Positions 32,974 through 41,593 are shown, counted from the stretch's first letter. The stretch: 42,811 nt of DNA from Firmicutes bacterium UBA5493 (GCA_002424045.1 DIPH01000004.1:54999-97809), one strand, 5' to 3'. Program-made: numbers and translations. The notes: a model not told the origin generated them from the sequence alone.

Positions 32974-34194
32974 TTGGACGTTCTTTTGAAAATTGGAATT
33001 GTCTTAGTTGTTGGATTGATCGGCGGCAAAGTAGCTCGCATTTTTAAGCTACCCAATGTGTCAGGTTACCTGGTCGCTGGGCTCTTCCTTGGTCCCTCGT
33101 TTTTTAAGTATATTAGTGCAGCCGACACAGATTCTCTAGCCGTGATCAGTGAGGTGGCACTGGCGATTATTGCCTTTAGTATCGGGAGCGAGTTCATTCT
33201 CAAAGACATGGTTAAGCTTGGCAAGTCTATTGTTATCATTACGTTGGCTGAAGTGGTAGGCGCCATTGGTGTCGTCTTTGCCTTGATGTACTTTGTGTTC
33301 GGGCAGCCCTTTGCTTTCAGTATCGTGATCGCTTCCATGTCTGCTGCTACCGCACCCGCAGCGACGCTCATGGTGATTCGCCAGTACCGGGCTTGCGGTC
33401 CCGTTACCCGAACCATTTTGCCAGTGGTAGCCCTCGATGACGTCTTAGGGATCATGGCATTTGGTATCGCCATGTCCCTAGCAAGACTCTCCGTGGGAGG
33501 TTCCGAAAGTACTCTCTTGCAGATGCTCACACAGCCCCTGGTGGAAATCGTTGGTTCTCTTGGTTTAGGTGTGGTATTGGGATTCCTGCTGGCCTTTGTA
33601 GCGAAGAAAGCCGGGGATCGTGATGAACTGCAGGGAGTTTCTCTAGCAGCTATTGCTGTAGCCACAGGGCTTTCCAACGTTCTGGGATTGTCCCCCCTTC
33701 TAACCAACATAGTCATGGGGACGGTTTTGGTGAATGTAATGCGCCACTCTTCTAGAGTTTTCAGCTCAATTAACGATTTTGCATCGCCGGTGTATATACT
33801 CTTCTTCACTCTGGCTGGAGCCAGTTTAGATCTGGGTATCTTGATGTCTGTAGGGGTTATGGGAATAGGCTACATCATCGCCCGCGCCGCGGGGAAGATG
33901 CTAGGTGCCTACGTGGGAGCGCGGCAAGTGGGAGCCGAGGAGACGGTGAGGAGATACTTGGGTTTGGGACTGCTTCCCCAGGGGGGAATTTCCATTGGTC
34001 TTTCTGTCTTGGTTCGGCAGCTCTTGCCCCAGTATGCGGTAGCTATAACCACCATCATTATGTTTAGCGTATTGGTCTACGAGGTTTCGGGCCCCATCTT
34101 TGCCAAAATTGCCATTTCCAAGGCCGGGGAAATCGGTGGAATGGACGCTGATTACGAAAGCCTTCAGGTATCCGCTGAAGAACTAACGGTATAG
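32974..34194 (+). CDS. Cation:proton antiporter (KefB/CPA2 family)
   Basis: The roughly 406-residue membrane protein has about 12 helices, with the family texts KLPNVSGYLVAGLFLGPS, FSIGSEF, SAATAPAATLMVIRQY and VALDDVLGIMAFG. It has no TrkA-N/RCK domain at the C-terminus. It probably exports K+ or Na+ in exchange for H+. The ATG at 32959 is part of the GGAGG ribosome-binding site itself, so TTG 32974 (spacing 8) or GTG 32968 is the likely start. It is controlled by the c-di-AMP riboswitch and followed by a PII-like partner. Confidence 0.9.
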   Translation: MDVLLKIGIVLVVGLIGGKVARIFKLPNVSGYLVAGLFLGPSFFKYISAADTDSLAVISEVALAIIAFSIGSEFILKDMVKLGKSIVIITLAEVVGAIGVVFALMYFVFGQPFAFSIVIASMSAATAPAATLMVIRQYRACGPVTRTILPVVALDDVLGIMAFGIAMSLARLSVGGSESTLLQMLTQPLVEIVGSLGLGVVLGFLLAFVAKKAGDRDELQGVSLAAIAVATGLSNVLGLSPLLTNIVMGTVLVNVMRHSSRVFSSINDFASPVYILFFTLAGASLDLGILMSVGVMGIGYIIARAAGKMLGAYVGARQVGAEETVRRYLGLGLLPQGGISIGLSVLVRQLLPQYAVAITTIIMFSVLVYEVSGPIFAKIAISKAGEIGGMDADYESLQVSAEELTV

Positions 34195-34219
34195 ACTTTA
34201 AGAGAAAGAAGGTACTCAT

Positions 34220-34576
34220 ATGTATGCTCTGTTCATTGTTCTGAATCAGGTGAGTCTACTCGACGAAATTCTAGAGAGGTTTGTACAGGTAGGTGTAAAG
34301 GGAGCAACAGTCCTAGACAGCCAGGGAATGGGAGGGGCTATGATGCACGGTTCAGGTAAGAATGTTCCTCTCTTTGGGTCTTTGCGGTCGCTCATGGACA
34401 ATGCTCGACCTTATAATAAGACGATTTTTACCGTCTTAGATAGTGAAGAGCTTGTGGAAAAGACCGTGGCTGCCGTCCAGGATGCCTTAGAGGATCTGTC
34501 TCCTGCAGGATTGGGTTTTATGTTCTCTGTCCCCATTGGCAAGGTGTATGGCATGTCCGCAAGCAATAAATGCTAG
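34220..34576 (+). CDS. PII-like small regulatory protein
   Basis: The 118-residue protein resembles the PII/CutA ferredoxin-like fold family that is paired with KefB-type antiporters: YALFIVLNQVSLLDEILERF, GVKGATVLDSQGMG, FGSLRSLMDNARPYNKTIFTV, and the end FSVPIGKVYGM. Such proteins are thought to gate the transporter in response to nucleotides. It lies 25 bases after the antiporter with AAAGAAGG before ATG 34220, so the same c-di-AMP control applies. Confidence 0.8.
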   Translation: MYALFIVLNQVSLLDEILERFVQVGVKGATVLDSQGMGGAMMHGSGKNVPLFGSLRSLMDNARPYNKTIFTVLDSEELVEKTVAAVQDALEDLSPAGLGFMFSVPIGKVYGMSASNKC

Positions 34577-34594
34577 GATTCTTGTAGAAACATT

Positions 34595-34634
34595 AACCCC
34601 AACCAGGGTTTTTCGAGCCTGGTTGGGGTTTTTT
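34595..34634 (+). terminator. Terminator of the antiporter unit
   Basis: AACCCCAACCAGG and CCTGGTTGGGGTT form a perfect 13-bp stem followed by six Ts. Confidence 0.95.
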
Positions 34635-34639
34635 AACCA

Positions 34640-34960
34640 AAGCGCACCAGATCCAGTCACCCCTCGCCTCTTAGAAGAGGGCTGATCCAGGAGGGGGGAT
34701 CCGGCGAAGCAAAGGATATGGACCGCAAGAAGCGCATGCTATAGAGCTGGGAATTGCCGGAAGGCCAAATTTGCCATTGAGGAGCGGTTGAAGAATGCTC
34801 GCCTTCCCTTGAATCTAGTAGAAGGAGACAAGGGAAAATCACGGCCAAGATTGTGTTTGAAGCAGCATGTCTGGCGAACAAGCTTGTCTCGGTTTATCTG
34901 AGAGACAATAGGGACACGCTAATCAAGGAATACTTTCAGGGAAATTGGCAATAAATGTGG
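34640..34960. other. Intergenic stretch with possible decayed coding text
   Basis: There is no intact gene. On the + strand a start-less frame ends at TAA about 34952 (text KITAKIVFEAACLANKLV, later KEYFQGNWQ). Its first part recalls a ROK-kinase-like segment, too weakly to name. Confidence 0.3.
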
Positions 34961-34963
34961 ATG

Positions 34964-34992
34964 TTGAATTCCTGTGGTCCCTGTGGTAGAAT
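34964..34992 (+). promoter_or_regulatory. Promoter of tRNA-Arg
   Basis: TTGAAT (34964-34969), 17 bases and TAGAAT (34987-34992) lie 12 bases before the tRNA. Confidence 0.75.
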
Positions 34993-35004
34993 ACAAGGGA
35001 AGTC

Positions 35005-35080
35005 GGCCCCGTAGCTCAGGGGATAGAGCAACGGTTTCCTAAACCGTGTGTCGGACGTTCGATTCGTCTCGGGGCCGCCA
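35005..35080 (+). tRNA. tRNA-Arg (anticodon CCU)
   Basis: A full cloverleaf is present. The acceptor GGCCCCG/CGGGGCC encloses a D-arm with GCTCAGGGGATAGAGC, an anticodon stem ACGGT/ACCGT with loop TTCCTAA, and a T-arm GGACG-TTCGATT-CGTCT. The discriminator is G, and the CCA end is encoded (35078-35080). It reads AGG codons. Confidence 0.96.
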
Positions 35081-35106
35081 TCTAATATCGATGAGTAAAG
35101 AGTTTG

Positions 35107-35140
35107 AAGCCAGTACCCCTAGTGGGTATACTGGCTTTTT
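35107..35140 (+). terminator. Terminator after tRNA-Arg
   Basis: The AAGCCAGTA/TACTGGCTT stem is followed by a T-run. Confidence 0.85.
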
Positions 35141-35290
35141 CTCTACACGGATCGATATGCATGCTCCTTGGGAAATCGCCTATCCAGATGAATTTATCGA
35201 TTCCCAAGGAAGCATCCTACGAAGGGGGCTCTACCTACCGCAAGGTCAATTCTGTGAATGGGTTCATACTGGAGGGCTCTTTCTAATCCA

Positions 35291-35936
35291 TTAACCATAG
35301 TTGTGTCTTACAAATGAAAATCGATGTTGGATTCTCCTCAGCGGGATGCCCGAAAGAAGGTAAAAAGCTGCAGTGCGGGTTCTTCCATCGTCATAGTCCA
35401 ATATCAACGTGAAGTCTTCAATCTCGTATGTTCCTTCACCCGGAGCCACATCTACATCGTCTCAGGAATGGGCAGGTGCTGGGACTTGAAGAGACCGGAA
35501 TCAACAAATCTACCATCACGAGAAAAGGTAATGATGGGCTTGTCACCATCAGGATGACTCGACCCATCACTGGCCTGTTCGTAATACGTCCAAGACCCAT
35601 GGAGCAACAACCCATCGACATTAGGGAGTTCTCGATAGGTAACACCATTCACAACACAGGGTCCCTTATTACCCTCAACCTCATAGATTGCCCAGTTCTC
35701 GGGTTCTCTGAGGATACTCTTGACTTCGTTAAAGCCTAGTACACCTTCTAGGGGAAGCTTGTTGTAAACAGTAGTGTCGGAGTAAAAAAGTAACCAGGAA
35801 GGCGAGATTCCTGCGATCCAGTTGCAACATACAGCTCGCACCAAGCCTCCATATCATCCAGAGCTCCCTCGGCTAAGCCCGGGATAATGAGGGCTAAACA
35901 CAACACCAAAATCACGATCCGACCAATCATCTTCAT
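35291..35936 (-). pseudogene. Frameshifted gene for a secreted protein of unknown family
   Basis: Three reading-frame pieces join into one protein on the minus strand. ATG 35936 (GGGAGG upstream) begins a signal peptide (MKMIGRIVILVLCLALI, then IPGLAEGA) and DDMEAWCELYVA. After a frame change near 35800 the text continues with WLLFYSDTTVYNKLPLEG and FSRDGRFVDSGLF. A second single-base shift near 35465 leads to DVAPGEGTYEIEDFTLILDY and a stop at 35291. Two independent shifts mean the gene is dead, or a sequencing problem exists. The family is not recognised. Confidence 0.65.
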
Positions 35937-35939
35937 AAC

Positions 35940-36375
35940 AACCCTCCCTGTGTTCTGATTTGTAGTCATGGACTGGACATCGACAAGGACCCCATCCCAT
36001 GGCCAAGCTTATGTTGTGGAAACGTAGATAAGCGGAAGCAATGGATATTGACGGACCGGAGCACCCTGGAGCTTCTCCGCATTCCTCAACTCCTTTCTAG
36101 ACTCTTTTTTTGGACGAATCTTCAGCGTGACCAGCTCTTTCTTTCTTCGCTATGGGCCGCTCCCGAGCCATAAGATGGAAATTGCCCATAGAGAACGACA
36201 AATCGGCTAGAGAGGAATAACGGCAAGCCCCTTTGGGGGTGTTGCTTAGAGGAGATTCCTTTTTTTTCTGGAAAAACTCCTCATGGTCTATTTGGAAAGG
36301 ACTGCCATCAGAGTGAGAGGGGCACCGGAAGCGATTCATGGATTAGCCGTAGAAAGAAGGGACAACATTGTATGA
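35940..36375. other. Intergenic region without recognisable gene
   Basis: Only an 80-codon minus-strand frame (36097-36339) of low-complexity, unfamiliar text is present. A small CCCC-TTT-GGGG hairpin lies near 36230. Confidence 0.4.
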
Positions 36376-36379
36376 CAAC

Positions 36380-36983
36380 ATGCTTACATTCGTAAGAGAG
36401 CGTTTGGAAGGTAGCAGTGCTAATATGTCGGAGTTTGACAAGATTTCCATTTAGGAATCGATTCGAGCCCACTCTACGTGTTTATAAATGGGCTGAGAGG
36501 ATCAACAGTGTTGAAAAGGGTAATGAAGAAGTTGTGATGATATCAGCAATTTTCCACGATGTTGGCAAGTCCATCAATGGTGACACCAATCATGCAGAGG
36601 AAAGCGCCAAAATATGCAGGGATTACTTACTAGACCAAGGTTTTGATTTGGACTTCGTCGAAAGAGTCACTAACGTAATAAGAGTACATTCTTCCAAAGA
36701 AATGCCTGCTGAAGACCTTTCCTTAGAAGAACGTATACTCATCGATGCAGATACTCTCGATGAGACTGGAGCACTGACCGTCTTATGGGATAGCGTGGAT
36801 ACAGGCGCTAAGAAAGAACAAAGTTACTTGATCGTTTACAATAGAGTGGCAGAAGCTCTTGAGCATAAGAAAGGAGACTTGAAACGACTCAAAACCGACG
36901 AAGGAAGAAGACTGTATCACGAGAGAATCGAGTTCTTGGAATCGTGCATAAGAAATCTGGAATATGAACTGGGTATGCAATAG
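36380..36983 (+). pseudogene. HD-domain phosphohydrolase, frameshifted and missing the first metal His
   Basis: The N-terminus is encoded from ATG 36380 (MLTFVRERLEGSSAN, then MSEFDKISI) and stops at TAG 36452. The family text resumes in another frame with FRNRFEPTLRVYKWAERI and runs to 36983. It includes the HD pair (ISAIFHDVGKS), the later His (VIRVHSS) and Asp (ILIDADTLDE). The HD family has His where Pro stands in RFEPTLRV (codon 36468-36470), so a metal ligand is lost as well. Both defects point to a dead gene. A restart at TTG/ATG within the frame would still lack the His. Confidence 0.7.
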
Positions 36984-36996
36984 GCACAGCCGGAAC

Positions 36997-37033
36997 GGAG
37001 AGCTCTTTCTGCCTTGTTCCAGAGCTCTTTTTT
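36997..37033 (+). terminator. Terminator after the HD pseudogene
   Basis: GGAGAGCTCT and AGAGCTCTTTTTT form the stem and T-tail. Confidence 0.75.
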
Positions 37034-37223
37034 CCCCATTTTCCCGTTCGGTGATAGAGGCTGTCGACATCAGCGGTAAGATGGGTCCATTACGCAACTG
37101 GGAAAATCACGATAGAAAACCCAGGGAACAAGGTTGCAGAGAGTTGAGGAACGTCTATCCCCTTGATGACAGGAGCATTGAGGTTCTGCTATATTAGGTT
37201 TAGGGACAAGGAAGGGGAGTGCC

Positions 37224-37775
37224 ATGCAGAAGTTTCAACCAGTTCGTATTAGAATAAAGAGTGGGGAAGAGTTGGGGATCAGAGAAGCTTTGGTACAAGA
37301 TGCGGCAGACCTACTGCGGTATGTGGATGCCATTAGCCAAGAAAGTGATAATCTGACCTTCGGACCTGGGGAGTTTGGCATCACCCTGGCCCAGGAAGAA
37401 GAGTATCTGGCCGCACAGCAGAGACGTTCGAATGCCATTTATCTTCTGGGACTGATCGACGGTGAAATTGTAGCAAGCTTATCGTTCGCTGGGGGAGCGA
37501 GACGACGCATCAAGCATGCAGGTGAGTTTGGAATGAGCGTGCTAAAGGAGCATTGGAACAGGGGAATCGGTACAATGATGCTCTCAGCCTTTCTTGATTG
37601 GTGCAGGTGCAAGGAGGAGATCCGCAAAGTAAACCTGAGGGTGCGGGTTGATAATGATGCGGCCATCCACCTCTACGAGAACGTTGGGTTCAAGAGGGAA
37701 GGTCGCATATCCCGGGAGTTCCAGATTGAGGGCCAGTTTTTCGACACCCTCTGCATGGGTTTGGAAATTGATTGA
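37224..37775 (+). CDS. GNAT-family N-acetyltransferase (RimJ/RimL-like)
   Basis: The 183-residue acetyl-CoA-dependent acyltransferase has the acetyl-CoA loop LKEHWNRGIGTMML and the motif B stretch VRVDNDAAIHLYENVGFKREG, characteristic of RimJ/RimL-like members. It begins with RIRIKSGEELGIREAL. The substrate is unknown. It has its own ribosome-binding site (GGAAGGGGAG) and a terminator directly downstream. Confidence 0.88.
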   Translation: MQKFQPVRIRIKSGEELGIREALVQDAADLLRYVDAISQESDNLTFGPGEFGITLAQEEEYLAAQQRRSNAIYLLGLIDGEIVASLSFAGGARRRIKHAGEFGMSVLKEHWNRGIGTMMLSAFLDWCRCKEEIRKVNLRVRVDNDAAIHLYENVGFKREGRISREFQIEGQFFDTLCMGLEID

Positions 37776-37840
37776 GTGAATTCTTTCACGAAGCTCTCAC
37801 TTGGTCAACATGGCCAATCCGAAAATGGCGCACTAATTGG

Positions 37841-37875
37841 GCAAAACTAGGCAAATCGCATGGTTTTGCTTTTTT
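37841..37875 (+). terminator. Terminator after the GNAT gene
   Basis: GCAAAAC-loop-GTTTTGC is followed by TTTTTT. Confidence 0.85.
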
Positions 37876-37879
37876 CTTG

Positions 37880-38312
37880 GATCTAAAAGAAGTCGTAGGT
37901 GCACATTTGGGACATAGAGGTCTGTTTACGACTACGGAGGCTGGCAACCAAGAAACTCGTCACAATCACTTTCCCGAAACCCATTGGAGACGGAGCTACA
38001 CCATATGCCGTCTGGCAGGTCTATAATGCCACATATCGTATAAAGGACGTTGTGAAAGGCAATCCGTTCGATGGGCGGTCAAATATCTGGAAAGGACATT
38101 GATGTTAAGTGTGGAAATAATACGTTAATTTCGGTGGTATCAACTTACCACTTAAGCAACAAGTGGTGTGCGGATCAGGTTGCCAAGATTCTGTATCCTT
38201 GCAGTCAGAGGACGCACGCTTGGAGGCCACTGGTGATCGGTATGCCCTGGTTTTTCTACAGCCCAAGGACACACGGGATGCATGTGAAGAAATGAAGGAG
38301 TATTGAAGACAA
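37880..38312 (+). pseudogene. Decayed coding stretch, family unknown
   Basis: Fragments of protein-like text occur without a start. Around 37940-38102 one reads KKLVTITFPKPIGDG, then YAVWQVYNATYRIKD and NPFDGRSN. In another frame, ending with TGA at about 38310, one reads VVCGSGCQDSVSLQSEDARL and then RYALVFLQPKDTRDACEEM. Frame changes and stops separate them. They may be relics of one or two secreted proteins. Confidence 0.3.
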
Positions 38313-38330
38313 CCGTGAAGGGAGCATGAT

Positions 38331-39323
38331 ATGGAGATCTGTATTGTCTGCACTGGTAATGCCAGTCGTTCAGCGGTGGCTGAGGTAATAGCAAGATACC
38401 AAATTGAACAATTGGGACTCACATGGCCAGTATACAGTGCCGGTACAGAGGGAGTTGACGGTGCCCCGGTGTCCAGAAAGGCTGAGGTGGTCTGCGCCGA
38501 AATTGGGCTTTCGCTCTCCGGCAAGACGAGACAAGGTTTGAAAGAGGAGTTAATCAAACCTAGTACAGTCTTTGTTGCCATGGAAGATGAACATCGAGAC
38601 CATTTAGTCGAGCGATTTGGGGTAACGGAGGATCGGATTTTCGTCTTGCAGGATGGGGTTGTCAATCCCCGCTTTGGTGACTTAGATACCTACCGTCGAT
38701 GTAGAGAGAAAATCGTGACTGAATTTGGCAATATACTCCGCTTCTTGAAGAGTATAGAGAAGGACAGAGTCCGCTTATACTTTGTGCGACATGCCGAATC
38801 GGATCACACCATACGAGAAGATGCCATTAGGCCTTTAACGCCACAAGGCCGTAAGGATGCACTGAAGGTAACGGCTGCTTTGAAGGACAAGGGAATCACC
38901 AAAGTATATTCGAGTCCATATGCCAGAGCTGTTGATACCGTCAGTGATCTGGCCGAAACTCTAGGTGTGGACATTGTGACAGTGGATGATCTACGGGAGC
39001 GCGCCGTAGGTGGCTGGGTGGAAGACTTCCCTACATATGCACAGACTCAGTGGGCGGACTTCTCCCACAAGAATCCTGGTGGCGAATCCCTCAGGGAAGT
39101 TCAGGATCGTAATATGCAGGCTGTGCGAACCATCATTGAGGATAACCTTGGATCTAGTGTGGTTATAGGAACCCATGGGACTGCTTTAAGTACCATTATG
39201 AATCACTTCAACCCCGATTTTGGCTATGACGGTTTTTATCGGATCATTGATAGAATGCCCTATATCCTGTGCTTTACATTGGAACGCACCAATCTAATCT
39301 CAGTGACGGAAATTGAAATTTAG
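38331..39323 (+). CDS. Fusion of low-molecular-weight phosphatase (YwlE/Wzb-like) and histidine phosphatase domains
   Basis: The 330-residue protein holds two unrelated phosphatases. Residues 1-140 are LMW-PTP/arginine-phosphatase-like with the CX5R loop (Cys7-Arg13, VCTGNASRS). Residues 145-330 are a phosphoglycerate-mutase-like histidine phosphatase with RHAE (Arg153-His154), SSPYARAVDT and the second His in IGTHGTALS. In the first domain the general-acid Asp of the usual DP(F)G motif appears as Asn112 (VVNPRFG), so it may be slow or bind only. GGGAG precedes ATG 38331. Neighbours give no substrate. Confidence 0.88.
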   Translation: MEICIVCTGNASRSAVAEVIARYQIEQLGLTWPVYSAGTEGVDGAPVSRKAEVVCAEIGLSLSGKTRQGLKEELIKPSTVFVAMEDEHRDHLVERFGVTEDRIFVLQDGVVNPRFGDLDTYRRCREKIVTEFGNILRFLKSIEKDRVRLYFVRHAESDHTIREDAIRPLTPQGRKDALKVTAALKDKGITKVYSSPYARAVDTVSDLAETLGVDIVTVDDLRERAVGGWVEDFPTYAQTQWADFSHKNPGGESLREVQDRNMQAVRTIIEDNLGSSVVIGTHGTALSTIMNHFNPDFGYDGFYRIIDRMPYILCFTLERTNLISVTEIEI

Positions 39324-39356
39324 GACAGAATCAGGCGATAACTGGGAGGGAGATTC

Positions 39357-39446
39357 ATGATCCGGGTGTTTTTGTTGTCTGGCCTTGTCCTGTTCGCTCT
39401 TGATATTGTCATTCAGCCTCAAACATTACGAATGAATATTCTTTAG
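39357..39446 (+). CDS. Possible 29-residue hydrophobic peptide
   Basis: GGGAGGGAG precedes an ATG by 6 bases. The peptide is a single hydrophobic helix (MIRVFLLSGLVLFALDIVIQ) plus a short tail. It may be a small membrane protein co-transcribed with the phosphatase fusion, or the start of a lost gene. Confidence 0.4.
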   Translation: MIRVFLLSGLVLFALDIVIQPQTLRMNIL

Positions 39447-39449
39447 CGT

Positions 39450-39740
39450 GTTGGGATCACTATCCACGGAGTAATCACGTTAACGCGCTCGATCGTACCT
39501 TACTTTAGTGAATAACCGCCATACTTTCGATGAAAAGCCAAACCCGACGTAGTGCATGCAAGGGTTTTGGGAAAGGCTCGGCGCTTTGGAAATAAACTAG
39601 GTCCAGCGAGGAGGAAAACGACTGATATGGCCGAATTGATTATACAATTCAAAACTCACGCTAACTCAAGTAACATGAGAGAAGGGAGATAGTCAATTCG
39701 CCAACAAGATTCAGAGAGACTTCAATTCCGAAGAACAACG
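39450..39740. other. Intergenic stretch before the recombinase
   Basis: No intact gene is seen. The inverted repeat GAATTG-attata-CAATTC (about 39633-39650) lies here. The 12-mer CGAATTGATTAT within it recurs at about 41702-41713. Confidence 0.45.
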
Positions 39741-39741
39741 A

Positions 39742-40556
39742 TTGATGCGGCAGTATGCCGATGCCATGAGAATGAGGGGTTTCAGTAGAACGACCCAAAA
39801 GGCATATTTGGGACATGTCAAGCGGTGGTTCTCGTGGCAAACGACACAGGAAGATGATGGTGTTAAGCATTTCTTCCTCCATCTTATTGACGAACGACAA
39901 TGTTCCCACTCCTATGTCAACCAAGCCATAAGCGCACTAAAGTTCCTTTGGGAGGAGGTCCTAGGTGAACGATGGTCACCGCAGAGAATTCAGCGACCTA
40001 AGAAGACTACGCGTTTACCCAAAGTGTTGAGCGAGGACGAGGTGGCGGCACTCATCAATGCTTTGACCAACTTGAAACATCGGGCAATCATGATGTTGCT
40101 TTATTCGGCGGGCTTGCGTGTTGGAGAGGTCGTACGTTTAAAGGAACAAGACATCGACAGCTCACGGATGTTGGTTTTGATTCGGTCTGGAAAAGGGGCT
40201 AAGGATCGAGTCTCTATTCTATCTGATGTTACTCTAGGGATGCTGCGGGAGTATTATCGTGCTTATAGGCCGCAGAAGTGGCTATTCCCAGGGGCGAAGG
40301 CTGATCGCCATGTCACGGAACGTACGGTGCAGAAAGTGTTTGTTCAAGCCAAAGGTAGGGCGGGCATCCACAAAGATGCCACAGTGCATAGCCTCAGGCA
40401 TTCGTTTGCAACACACTTACTAGAAGCCGGTACTGATCTTACATCCAGGAGTTACTAGGGCATCAGAGCTCAAAGACCACTGAGGTTTACACCCATGTGA
40501 CCAGCAGGGATTTGAGGAGGATTCAAAGTCCACTTGATCGTCTGGTGCTAAAATAG
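39742..40556 (+). pseudogene. Tyrosine recombinase related to XerC/D and IntI, frameshifted before the catalytic Tyr
   Basis: The N-terminal SAM-like domain (GFSRTTQKAYLGHVKRW, YVNQAISALKFLWEEV) and the catalytic domain with Arg I (SAGLRVGEV), Lys (GKGAKDR) and His-x-x-Arg (HSLRHSFATHLLEAG) are intact up to 40443. The frame then shifts (net minus one, e.g. one or four bases lost). The missing end, QELLGHQSSKTTEVYTHV with the nucleophile Tyr and RIQSPLDRL, continues in another frame to TAG 40554-40556. The SPLD ending recalls IntI-like enzymes, but the extra IntI helix region is absent. Confidence 0.85.
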
Positions 40557-40596
40557 AAGCTGCTACAGACAGACGTAGTGGTTTCAAAGGTGTTAT

Positions 40597-40662
40597 TCGC
40601 GAAGTTCGCGAGACTGTCCAGGGGTTTGGCGTTAGCGAAGTTCGTGAAAGAGGAGTTATCGG
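40597..40662 (+). other. Possible recombination site with repeated recombinase-type boxes
   Basis: GTTATTCGCGAAGTTCGCGA and GTTA-GCGAAGTTCGTGA are near-identical direct repeats 36 bases apart. The first contains the perfect palindrome TCGCGAA-G-TTCGCGA (40597-40611). They are followed by GTTATCGG at 40655-40662. That octamer recurs at the end of the attC-like element 1,007 bases downstream. The arrangement recalls an attI site placed after the recombinase gene. Confidence 0.4.
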
Positions 40663-40699
40663 CCATATCTGCTACCATCAAAGAATAAGGGGGCTAAGT

Positions 40700-41593
40700 G
40701 TGGGTTATCTCGATAATAGGGAAATTGCCTCTATCATATGGCTTACCTTGTTCGTTGCATTTTCGATGCGCAGCGAATCTGTCCGAAAAGCCATGTTAGG
40801 GTTAATTAACTCCTTTTGCAAAAGAAATATCATAGTACCTTTTGGATTAATGGTTTTCTACTTTGGTCTTATGATTGTTGTTTTGCATTACATCGGCTAT
40901 TGGAATTTTGTGATGTTCAAGGACTCAATTTTGTGGTTTGGTTTGACAGGCGTGCCAACCGCTGTAAATGCCATAACGAACGAAGAAAGTGGAGTTCTGC
41001 GATCGACATTTACCAGGGCACTAAAACTAACCATTTTATATGAGTTTTTAGTGAACTTCTATACGTTTTCCTTAGCTGGGGAGTTAGTGTTGATCCCACT
41101 AGTCTCGTTAGTAACCATGTTAGAGATTTATTCCCGAAAGGATACTAAATATGAGGCTGTCGGTAAACTAATGGCTGGCTTTCAATTCATATTTGGATTG
41201 ATACTTTTAGGTCATTTAGCGCTAAATGTGTTCCGCAGTTACAAATACCTGTGGGGAGTAGGCGTGCTAAAAGCGTTTTTTCTAGGACCTGTGTTAACCA
41301 CGTCGTTTATGCCCTTTTTCTATGGTTTGATCGTGTACTCATGTTATAATAGCCTCTTTGTGCGGTTAAACATAGGTTACCGCAAAAGTGATCAATTGAA
41401 AAAGCTTGCGAAAAGGCATCTATTCCGTTATTGCCTACTTAGTATTCCTAGGCTGAAAAGAGCCAACAACATGGGTGTGTATAACATTATGCAGATTAGG
41501 GACGAGGCTGATGTACAGCGAATGGTGGAAGCCTACAAAGGCACCTCCGTGAAGCATGGAAGGAACTTGTCGGGTGGCGATTACGGCCGATAA
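40700..41593 (+). CDS. Multi-spanning membrane protein of unknown function (cassette-like ORF)
   Basis: The 297-residue protein has about six to seven hydrophobic segments (e.g. IASIIWLTLFVAFSM, VPFGLMVFYFGLMIVVLHY, LMAGFQFIFGLILLG) and a basic cytosolic tail. No family is recognised. It starts with GTG 40700 behind AAGGGGG. Its TAA stop lies inside the first arm of the attC-like repeat, the usual position for an integron cassette gene. It could equally be a lone accessory gene. Confidence 0.7.
   Translation: MGYLDNREIASIIWLTLFVAFSMRSESVRKAMLGLINSFCKRNIIVPFGLMVFYFGLMIVVLHYIGYWNFVMFKDSILWFGLTGVPTAVNAITNEESGVLRSTFTRALKLTILYEFLVNFYTFSLAGELVLIPLVSLVTMLEIYSRKDTKYEAVGKLMAGFQFIFGLILLGHLALNVFRSYKYLWGVGVLKAFFLGPVLTTSFMPFFYGLIVYSCYNSLFVRLNIGYRKSDQLKKLAKRHLFRYCLLSIPRLKRANNMGVYNIMQIRDEADVQRMVEAYKGTSVKHGRNLSGGDYGR

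Noticed and set aside
34657..34881. 74-codon minus-strand ORF
   Set aside because: Unfamiliar text after a strong terminator, better explained as decayed intergenic DNA.
35046..35294. 82-codon ORF overlapping the tRNA
   Set aside because: It starts inside tRNA-Arg and crosses its terminator; not a real gene.
36097..36339. 80-codon minus-strand ORF
   Set aside because: Low-complexity text, no convincing ribosome-binding site, no recognisable family.
39742..40556. Calling the recombinase a true integron integrase IntI
   Set aside because: The SPLD ending is similar, but the extra IntI helix insert between the Lys and His-x-x-Arg motifs is missing.
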